Shown here piece by piece: positions 6,008-10,749 of a stretch of DNA of 10,749 bases; the first letter of the stretch is position 1, and every line of letters begins with the position of its first letter. Source of the DNA: Rubrobacter sp. (GTDB taxonomy: Bacteria; Actinomycetota; Rubrobacteria; Rubrobacterales; Rubrobacteraceae); the NCBI GenBank assembly GCA_016781705.1, contig JADDPV010000135.1, forward strand, positions 1 through 10,749. The letters run 5' to 3'. Under the pieces are notes generated by a model that saw only the letters and a list, made by a program, of their open reading frames with translations, ran no database searches and had not been told where the DNA came from. The position numbers and the translations under genes are program-made.

Positions 6008-6460
6008 GTGTCGGAAGTTGGGGCGCCAGTGGTGGTGGGTCTGGAGTTGCAGGAGCGGATGGTCTCGCTGGTCCGGGCGTTCGGGTTGCACAGGCCGGAC
6101 GAGACGCCGTGCGGGCAGCCGGTGTCGGTGGCGGAGGCACACGCCCTGATGGAGCTTTCGCGCGAGGAGCCGCTGTTGCAGAAGGACCTCGCGTCGCGGC
6201 TGCGGCTGGAGAAGAGCACGGTGAGCCGCCTGGTCAGGGTGCTGGAGGGGCGCGGGTGGGTCGGGCGCACTCGGAGCCCCCACGACGGGCGGGCGGTGGA
6301 GCTCAGGCTGACGGAGGCCGGGAGGCGCACGGCGGCTGGCCTAGCCGAGGCGCGCCGGGAGAAGTTCGCCCGCGTCCTCGAAGCCATCCCCGAGGAGGAG
6401 CGGGCGCCGGTCTTGCGGGCTTTGGGCGTGCTGGAGGAGGCGATGAATGAGGGCGGGTGA
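6008..6460 (+). CDS. MarR family winged-helix transcriptional regulator
   Basis: 150 residues from the GTG at 6008, preceded by AGGAGGAG with about five bases of spacing. The same frame is open further upstream to about 5936, but that extension is encoded by the promoter and operator. The winged helix is clear: helix pair at about 52-67 (EEPLLQKDLASRLRL), recognition helix KSTVSRLVRVLEGRGWV at 69-85, and wing RTRSPHDGRAVELRLT at 87-102. The flanking helices (10-27 and 105-147) would form the dimer interface. A single cysteine, C35, in TPCGQPVSV lies between the first helices; some MarR proteins sense oxidants through an N-terminal cysteine, but whether this one does is open. The protein most likely represses its own two-gene operon through the palindrome at 5966-5979. 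The inducer is unknown. Confidence 0.9.
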   Translation: MSEVGAPVVVGLELQERMVSLVRAFGLHRPDETPCGQPVSVAEAHALMELSREEPLLQKDLASRLRLEKSTVSRLVRVLEGRGWVGRTRSPHDGRAVELRLTEAGRRTAAGLAEARREKFARVLEAIPEEERAPVLRALGVLEEAMNEGG

Positions 6461-6998
6461 GTCGGGAGGGGGCGGCGCGGCGCGGAAGGCTCTGCTGGTG
6501 GCCGCGACGGCGGTGCTGGCCGTGGCGATCATCCTGGGTTTCGTGTACGTCTCGGGTGTGACGGCGTCGCACCCCCGCCAGGAAGAGGTCGCCGAGCGGG
6601 GCGCGGGGGTGATGCCCTTCGACCTGGATAAGACCACCCACGTCTTCGAGGCCACCGAGAGCGGCGGCGTGCAGGAAGTCGTGGCGGACGACCCGGCGGA
6701 CGGGGAGCAGGTCGCGCTGATTCGGGAGCACCTGCGGGAGGAGGCGGAGGCGTTCGAGCGGGGCGACTTCTCCGACCCGGCGGAGATCCACGGCGAAAAC
6801 ATGCCGGGGCTAAAGGAGCTCGAGGCTGGCGCTTCGAGGATAGAGACGCGCTACGCGGAGCTACCGGCCGGGGCACGGATCGCGTACAGCACCGAGGATC
6901 CGGCGCTCGTCTCGGCGCTGCACCAGTGGTTCGCGGTGCAGCTCTCCGACCACGGGGACGACGCCGCGCCCGGCGGGGACCACTCCTCGCACCACTGA
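6447..6998 (+). CDS. Single-pass membrane protein with conserved His motifs and His-rich tail, function unknown
   Basis: 183 residues. The ATG at 6447 overlaps the last 14 bases of the MarR gene and uses GGAGGAGG at 6433-6440, inside that gene, as ribosome site, so the two are translationally coupled. One membrane anchor lies at residues 15-37 after a short Arg/Lys-bearing N-terminus; the rest should face outside. The exported domain has the motifs MPFDLDKTTHVFEAT at 56-70, LIREHLREEAEAFERGDFSD at 91-110, IHGENMPGLKELEAG at 114-128, IAYSTEDPALV at 145-155, and HQWFAVQLSDHG at 159-170. The tail is DDAAPGGDHSSHH. I recall similar small exported proteins with these motifs in many actinobacteria, sometimes labelled aspartate carbamoyltransferase. 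That label is not supported: no carbamoyl-phosphate motif is visible and the protein is far too short. The spaced histidines (65, 95, 115, 159, 169) hint at metal binding, which is inference. Confidence 0.82.
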   Translation: MRAGESGGGGAARKALLVAATAVLAVAIILGFVYVSGVTASHPRQEEVAERGAGVMPFDLDKTTHVFEATESGGVQEVVADDPADGEQVALIREHLREEAEAFERGDFSDPAEIHGENMPGLKELEAGASRIETRYAELPAGARIAYSTEDPALVSALHQWFAVQLSDHGDDAAPGGDHSSHH

Positions 6999-7012
6999 CG
7001 GCCCGGCGGCGG

Positions 7013-8089
7013 CTATCCGACCAACACGGGCACGCGCTGTACGGCGTTGACGCCGTAGCCGCCGAGGTTCCAGGCTTCGCTGGCGTTCAGGGGTTGCGTC
7101 TTGCCGGTCGCGTCGGTGGCGCGGACGCACAGCTCGTACTCGCCGGGCTCCCCCGCGTCCCACTCGTGAGACCAGCGGACCCAGGCATGCGTGCCGAGCG
7201 GCTCGTCGAGCTTGGTGTCGTCCCACGTCCGGCCGCCGTCGGCGCTGAACTCGACGCGCTCGACGGGTCCGAATCCCGACCACGCCCGGCCCTCGACGTG
7301 TACGAGGCCCGATGGCGCGTACCGCTTGCGGGAGAGGTAGTCGGGGATGCCGGGAGGTACCATCAAGGCGTGCGGCTTTTTGCGGGTGATGGGCACGCCC
7401 GGGTCGTTCGCCGAGCTCTTGTAGCGATACTTGGCCGCCTGCTGGATGCCCGTGAACGGCTCGCTTACGGCGGCGATGGACTTCAGCCACTTCACCGAGG
7501 CCATCCCGTACCAGTCCGGCACGATAAGGCGCAGCGGGGAGCCGTGCTGCGGCGGGAGCGCCATTCCGTTCATGCCCCAGACCAGCAGCACCTCCTCGCG
7601 CATGGCCTCCTCCAGCGTCAGGCTACGCTCGTAGTCGTGCTCGACGCCGTCGTCGATGCCGCGGTCGTGGCCCGAGAAGAGGATCTCGACGGCGTCATCC
7701 AGCACGCCGGCCTCCTCGAGGATGGGCCTTAAGGGCGTACCCGTCCACTCGGCGCACCCGACCGCCTCCTCGCGCCAGGGAGCCGAGACGGGGCGCGGCG
7801 AGAGGTGTGCGCGCCCGTTGCCCGAGCACTCCATCGCCACGGGGACCGTGACCGCCGGACGCGCCTTCACGTCGTCGAGCGTCAACCTCAAGGGGTTGCG
7901 CACCCGGCCCGAGATAGGCAGCTCGTAGGTGGCGGGGTCCAGCAGGGGGACGTCGAAGTGGATCAGGAGGTAGTGCATCCCGATGGGCGTTACAGGGTAG
8001 CGCAGCCCCTCGAGGTGCATCCCATGGTTCCTCAAGGCCAGCCCGACCTCCTCCGGCCCGAACTCCTCGCTCGTCGTCGGCTCCGTCAT
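7013..8089 (-). CDS. Sulfite oxidase family molybdopterin-dependent oxidoreductase
   Basis: 358 residues. Residues 35-215 form the molybdopterin-binding domain: HFDVPLLDPATYELPISG near 44-61, and the molybdenum-ligating cysteine C88 in VAMECSGNGRAHLSPRP (84-100). This is followed by AVGCAEWTGTPLRPILEEAGV (109-129, two pieces), GMNGMALPPQHGSPLRLIVP at 172-191 and WYGMASVKWL at 193-202. Residues 255-358 match the immunoglobulin-like Mo-co dimerisation domain, with VERVEFSADGGRTW at 276-289 and YELCVRATDATG at 318-329. There is no heme domain and no twin-arginine or other signal peptide, so the protein should be cytoplasmic or use a partner for export. The family oxidises sulfite or similar small substrates; which one applies here is not decidable. 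ATG start with GGAAGGAAG about ten bases upstream. It follows the broken FAD-oxidase gene by 18 bases and converges on the MarR operon. Confidence 0.9.
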   Translation of the reverse strand: MTEPTTSEEFGPEEVGLALRNHGMHLEGLRYPVTPIGMHYLLIHFDVPLLDPATYELPISGRVRNPLRLTLDDVKARPAVTVPVAMECSGNGRAHLSPRPVSAPWREEAVGCAEWTGTPLRPILEEAGVLDDAVEILFSGHDRGIDDGVEHDYERSLTLEEAMREEVLLVWGMNGMALPPQHGSPLRLIVPDWYGMASVKWLKSIAAVSEPFTGIQQAAKYRYKSSANDPGVPITRKKPHALMVPPGIPDYLSRKRYAPSGLVHVEGRAWSGFGPVERVEFSADGGRTWDDTKLDEPLGTHAWVRWSHEWDAGEPGEYELCVRATDATGKTQPLNASEAWNLGGYGVNAVQRVPVLVG

Positions 8090-8107
8090 CAGCGCAACTT
8101 CCTTCCG

Positions 8108-8519
8108 CTAGTACGACTCTTCCGGCGCCTCGCGTCCCCCGGCTTCGCCGGCGAAGACCTTGCCGGGGTTCATGATACCGTCCGGGTCGGCGAGGCGTTT
8201 TATCCCGAGCATGAACGGCAGGGAATCGCCGTGCTCTTTTCGGAGGTGCCCTGTCTTGCCGGAGCCGATACCATGCTCGCCGGTGCAGGTGCCGCCGCGC
8301 GCCAGCGTGTAGTCCACGATCGTCGCGTTCACCGCCTCGGCTCGCTCAAGGTCCCCCGTCCTCCGGGTCCACGGGGATGCTCTTGGGGAAGGCCACGGCG
8401 TCCGGGCGGTGCGACGCATGGTAGCCGAAGAAGCCACCCGCGGGCCGCTCGACCCCCTCCCCGTCGGTGTGCAGCCGCTCGCGCGGTACGAGGCTCGACA
8501 GTTCGGTGACGAGGTCCAT
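8108..8519 (-). pseudogene. FAD-linked oxidase (GlcD / D-lactate dehydrogenase type), internally deleted
   Basis: The ATG at 8519 with GGGAGG upstream begins a normal N-terminus: MDLVTELSSLVPRERLHTDG, then RPDAVAFPKS, the point where intact members continue into the FAD-binding domain. Instead the sequence jumps to IPVDPEDG and, after a one-base shift in a run of five G (8353-8357 on the + strand as C), to LERAEAVNATIVDYTLARGG, TCTGEHGIGSGKTGHLRKEH and DPDGIMNPGKVF. The latter is the C-terminal FAD-oxidase domain end with its TCTGEHGIG signature. Only about 136 codons of an expected 450 or so remain, so the FAD domain and most of the substrate domain are gone. The flavoprotein would have oxidised a 2-hydroxy acid such as glycolate or D-lactate. 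It starts 11 bases after the stop of the hydrolase-family gene and precedes the molybdenum enzyme, so it was once in that operon. Confidence 0.88.
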
Positions 8520-8530
8520 GCGGCGCCTCC

Positions 8531-9354
8531 CTACTCCGCTTCGACCGGGTTCGTGAGGGTTCCCAGGCCCTCGATCTCTATCGTAACCTCGTCGCCGGGC
8601 TTGAGGAAGACCTTGGGGTCGCGGACGAAGCCTACGCCGGCGGGGGTGCCGGTGGCGATCACGTCGCCCGGCATCAGCGTCATGCCCGTCGAGAGGAACG
8701 AGATCAGCTCGGCGACCGTGAAGATCATGTTGGAGGTCGTCGAGTCCTGCATGACCTCGCCGTTGACCACCGAGCGTATGGAGAGGTCTTGCGGGTCGGG
8801 CACCTCGTCCGCGGTGACCAGGTACGGCCCGAGCGGGCAGAAGGTGTCTATGGACTTGCTGCGCGTCCACTGCCCGCCCTCGGAGAACTGCAGGTCGCGG
8901 CTGGAGACGTCGTTGCAGTTCGTGTACCCGAAGACGTAGTCCAGAGCCTCGCCCTCGGAGACGTTGCGGGCCGGCCGGCCGATCACGACGGCGAGCTCGG
9001 CCTCATAGTCCACCTGTTCGGTGATCGGCGGGATGCGGATCGCCTCGCCGTGCCCGACCACGGTGTTCGGGTACTTGGCGAAGACGATAGGCTTCTCGGG
9101 GGCCGTCCCGCCGGTCTCCTCGGCGTGGTCCTGGTAGTTGAGGCCGATGGCGACGATCTTGCCGGGCCGGGCCACCGGCGCGTGATGCGCGCCCCGGCGA
9201 GCGACGCCGCCTCCCCTCCCGGCTGCCTCTCGGCGCCGCGGCCGTGCTCGATGTAATCCAGCATGCTCGCGCCGCCGAGGGGTTGGATCTCCCCGTCTTC
9301 GACCCGGCCGATCCCGGCCGCCCCGCCGTCCACCGAGTACGCTACCAGCTTCAA
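8531..9354 (-). pseudogene. Fumarylacetoacetate hydrolase (FAH) family gene with one-base frameshift
   Basis: The TTG at 9354, with AGGAG six bases upstream, begins MKLVAYSVDGGAAGIGRVED and stays open to LAGARIT. There one G is missing at 9180/9181 and the frame moves to APVARPGKIVAIGLNYQDHA. The rest is a textbook FAH domain: metal-site acids in DYEAELAVVIG, then NCNDVSSRDLQFSEGGQW, KSIDTFCPLGPYLVTADEV, MIFTVAELISFLSTGMTLMP and GDVIATGTPAGVGF. Repaired, it would give 274 residues, the normal size for 2-oxohept-3-enedioate or acylpyruvate hydrolases and their kin, which cleave or decarboxylate 2-oxo acids with a divalent metal in the cytoplasm. Because the lesion is a single base in a GC run and everything else is conserved, a sequencing error is a real possibility. 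The long frame open further upstream, to 9637, is out of frame with the true N-terminus and overlaps pdxH, so it is not a start. Confidence 0.85.
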
Positions 9355-9422
9355 AGCATCTCCTCTCTCTTGGACCCCGCAGAACCCATCTTAGCAGCCA
9401 AACGGAGCCTCCCGCCCCGCGG

Positions 9423-10064
9423 CTACGGCTGCAGGCGCGAAACCTCCCACCCGTCTTGCGTCCGGCGGTACACGAGCCGGTCGTGCAGCCGGCTCTCGCG
9501 CCCCTGCCAGAACTCGAACGCCTCCGGCTCGACCCGGTAGCCGCCCCAGAACGGCGGGCGTGGCACCTCCCGGCCCTCGTACTCCGCCTCCAGCTCACGC
9601 AGACGCTGTTCCAGCACCCCTCGGTCCTCGACCTCACGGCTCTGCGCGCTCGCCCAGGCGCCGAGGCGGCTGCCGCGCGGCCGGCTCCGGTAGTAAGCGT
9701 CGGACTCCGCGGCGGAGACGCGCGCGGCCGCTCCCTCGATCCTGACCTGCCGCTCCAGCTCGCCCCAGTGGAAGAGGAGCGCGCAGTAGGGGTTCTCCTC
9801 GAGCTCCCGGCCCTTGCGGCCCTCGTGGTTGGTGTAGAAGACGAAGCCCCGCTCGTCGTAGCCCTTGAGGAGGACTATGCGGGCCGAGGGTTTGCCGTCC
9901 GGGGTCGCGGTGGCGAGCGTCATGGCGTTGGGCTCGTGAAGGTTAGCCCCCAGCGCCTCCTCGAACCAGCGGCGGAACTGCTCTATGGGATCCGGGTCGA
10001 GCTCGGACTCGTCGAGGCCCGACCTCGTATACTCCTTGCGGAGGTCGGCGACCTTGCGATCCAA
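9423..10064 (-). CDS. pdxH: Pyridoxamine/pyridoxine 5'-phosphate oxidase
   Basis: 213 residues, the standard PdxH length. The enzyme uses FMN and oxygen to convert pyridoxine or pyridoxamine 5'-phosphate to pyridoxal 5'-phosphate. FMN-binding segments are all present: PSARIVLLKGYD (59-70), GFVFYTNHEGRKGREL (73-88) and HWGELERQVRIEG (99-111). Further landmarks are RPRGSRLGAWASAQS (128-142), PPFWGGYRVEP (170-180) and the C-terminal signature FEFWQGRESRLHDRLVYR (183-200), with R193 and R197 for substrate phosphate. The start is TTG at 10064, chosen because it gives the expected MDRKVADLRKEYTRSGL N-terminus and lies one base after the TAG of the DUF427 gene. No good Shine-Dalgarno precedes it, so translation probably depends on coupling. 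Transcription is likely from the promoter before the DUF427 gene. Confidence 0.95.
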   Translation of the reverse strand: MDRKVADLRKEYTRSGLDESELDPDPIEQFRRWFEEALGANLHEPNAMTLATATPDGKPSARIVLLKGYDERGFVFYTNHEGRKGRELEENPYCALLFHWGELERQVRIEGAAARVSAAESDAYYRSRPRGSRLGAWASAQSREVEDRGVLEQRLRELEAEYEGREVPRPPFWGGYRVEPEAFEFWQGRESRLHDRLVYRRTQDGWEVSRLQP

Positions 10065-10065
10065 G

Positions 10066-10560
10066 CTACCAACCCCAGGTGCCGGGAGCGCCCTTGAACG
10101 GGCCGGCGATGTCGGACGTGATCCAACCGCCGTAAAAGTCCCCCTCCTGCGCCCTCACCCTCTCCCCGTCCACGTAGCACGCGTCCATCCTGGACGGGTA
10201 GAAGGCTACGTGGTCTTTCAGGCTCGCGTAGGCGGGCACGGGGTCGGGGTAGAACCACGCCGCCCTCCGCGCCACCTGCCCGCCGGCGGAGACGTCGTAG
10301 TAGCGCGCGGCACCCTTCCACTCGCAGAAGGAGGTCCCCCCGGCGAGCGAGAGGTGCTCCATCCGTACGTCCTCCGGCGGGACGTAGTAGACCGGCGGGT
10401 GGCTCGTCTCGAGGACCCTCTTCGCGCGCGCGGTGTCGGCGATGGTTACGCCGCCGAAGACTACCTCTATGCGCTTATCCGAGTCTTCCAGCCTGGGGGG
10501 ACGCGGGTAGTCCCAGACGGACTCCTGCCCAGGCCCCGGATCGACGCGCCGGTGACCCAC
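10066..10560 (-). CDS. DUF427 domain protein
   Basis: 164 residues. The DUF427 core is recognisable: WDYPRPPRLE at 16-25, IEVVFGGVTIADTARAKRVL at 31-50, and ETSHPPVYYVPPEDV at 51-65. Then come TSFCEWKGAARYY at 76-88, AWFYPDPVPAY at 101-111, and DHVAFYPSRMDACYVDGERV at 116-135. The family is a small soluble beta-rich domain, widespread in actinobacteria, with no established reaction that I know of. The C-terminal tail GDFYGGWITSDIAGPFKG (140-157) is also typical of longer members. The GTG start at 10560 has GAGGAGG seven bases upstream. Immediately upstream lie a TATAAT box and a perfect inverted repeat. Its stop is two bases from the pdxH TTG start, suggesting joint expression with PLP synthesis. 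No conserved catalytic set can be assigned from sequence alone. Confidence 0.88.
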   Translation of the reverse strand: MGHRRVDPGPGQESVWDYPRPPRLEDSDKRIEVVFGGVTIADTARAKRVLETSHPPVYYVPPEDVRMEHLSLAGGTSFCEWKGAARYYDVSAGGQVARRAAWFYPDPVPAYASLKDHVAFYPSRMDACYVDGERVRAQEGDFYGGWITSDIAGPFKGAPGTWGW

Positions 10561-10570
10561 TGCGTTACCT

Positions 10571-10594
10571 CCTCGCGATCTTGCGGTCGCGAGG
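10571..10594 (-). promoter_or_regulatory. Perfect inverted repeat next to the -10 box (operator or leader hairpin)
   Basis: CCTCGCGA and TCGCGAGG form perfect eight-base arms around an eight-base centre. The repeat directly abuts the TATAAT at 10600-10595, so the predicted transcription start falls inside it, and its other arm overlaps the Shine-Dalgarno of the DUF427 gene (10574-10568). As DNA it looks like an operator; if transcription starts further upstream, the RNA hairpin would cover the ribosome site. Confidence 0.55.
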
Positions 10595-10600
10595 ATTATA
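10595..10600 (-). promoter_or_regulatory. -10 box TATAAT for the DUF427-pdxH unit
   Basis: On the - strand this is a perfect TATAAT hexamer in the 72-base gap between the RidA-family gene and the DUF427 gene. No strong -35 hexamer is visible 16-19 bases upstream (the region reads GACGGTGGGC), so the promoter may need an activator or be weak. It implies that DUF427 and pdxH can be transcribed separately from the upstream gene. Confidence 0.5.
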
Positions 10601-10632
10601 TGTGGGACGCCCGAGGCCCACCGTCCGGCCGT

Positions 10633-10749
10633 TCACGCGACTATGGCGTCGGCTTCGATCTCCACGAGCATCTCCGGCGAGATGAGCCGGCTCACCTCGA
10701 CCATGCTGGTGGCCGGCCTTACCTCCCCGAAGAACTCGCCGTGGGCCCT
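10633..10749 (-). CDS. RidA (YjgF/YER057c/UK114) family protein, C-terminal part
   Basis: Only the last 38 residues are in the window; the start lies beyond its right edge. The segment GEFFGEVRPATSMVEVSRL followed by EMLVEIEADAIVA is the typical C-terminal signature of the family: the R-P-A-(T/R)-(S/T) segment holds the arginine that contacts the substrate carboxylate in enamine/imine deaminases, and the IEADAIV strand closes the trimer. RidA proteins hydrolyse reactive 2-aminoacrylate-type intermediates released by PLP enzymes; more distant paralogues have other roles, and the visible part cannot separate them. It ends with TGA, 72 bases before the DUF427 start. Confidence 0.88.
   Translation of the reverse strand, partial: RAHGEFFGEVRPATSMVEVSRLISPEMLVEIEADAIVA

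Noticed and set aside
5649..6140. A 163-codon - strand gene ending at 5649
   Set aside because: Only its last 45 or so codons are meaningful (the mutase relic). The rest runs antisense through the MarR gene and promoter as low-complexity sequence.
9388..9393. A - strand -10 box (TAAGAT) before the FAH-family gene
   Set aside because: It fits TAnnnT but has no acceptable -35 hexamer and could arise by chance; not strong enough to list.
8531..9637. A 368-residue FAH protein starting far upstream
   Set aside because: The extra N-terminus is out of frame with the true FAH start and overlaps pdxH. The proper start at 9354 is in another frame, which shows a frameshift rather than an extended protein.
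9456..10097. A 213-codon + strand frame opposite pdxH
   Set aside because: It mirrors pdxH, which matches its family from end to end; the opposite frame has no recognisable motif.

Overview
The window is GC-rich DNA with G or C in most third codon positions, frequent GTG and TTG starts, and tightly packed genes. This, together with the protein families present (DUF2723 membrane glycosyltransferase-like protein, split B12 mutase, DUF427, PdxH), suggests a high-GC actinobacterium. A deep-branching thermophile-type lineage such as the Rubrobacterales is my best guess, but there is no rRNA here and the assignment is tentative.

Layout. (1) 1-1771, + strand: a 250-base leader, then one large polytopic DUF2723 membrane protein that may be leaderless. 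(2) 1789-4257, - strand: a compact acyl-CoA cluster, read right to left. It holds a stand-alone cobalamin-binding subunit of a methylmalonyl-CoA-type mutase, then enoyl-CoA hydratase, 4HBT thioesterase and a GNAT acetyltransferase; the last three overlap or nearly touch. Four blocks of degenerate 8-base tandem repeats (GCTGANNN on the - strand) flank the mutase subunit gene. (3) 4552-5835, - strand: a decayed chimera. About the first 90 codons of a mutase large subunit run straight into a whole zinc-type quinone oxidoreductase, with four in-frame stops and two frameshifts in total. (4) 5936-6998, + strand: a promoter, a 14-base palindrome, a MarR repressor and an overlapping gene for a single-pass membrane protein with a His-rich tail. 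(5) 7013-9354, - strand: a fumarylacetoacetate-hydrolase-family gene with a one-base frameshift, a FAD-linked oxidase reduced to its two ends, and an intact sulfite-oxidase-type molybdenum enzyme. (6) 9423-10749, - strand: pdxH, a DUF427 protein with its own promoter and a perfect inverted repeat, and the 3' end of a RidA-family gene.

How it fits together. Regions 2 and 3 look like the remains of one acyl-CoA rearrangement and oxidation locus that has lost its mutase catalytic subunit. The surviving B12 subunit must use a large subunit encoded elsewhere or be idle. Region 4 looks like a small autoregulated unit whose output protein has no known function. Region 5 appears to have lost a catabolic step (hydrolase plus FAD oxidase) while keeping the molybdenum oxidoreductase. 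Region 6 pairs pyridoxal phosphate supply with an enamine/imine deaminase family. The two one-base lesions in region 5 could be sequencing errors; the multiple stops in region 3 and the large deletion in region 5 could not easily be.
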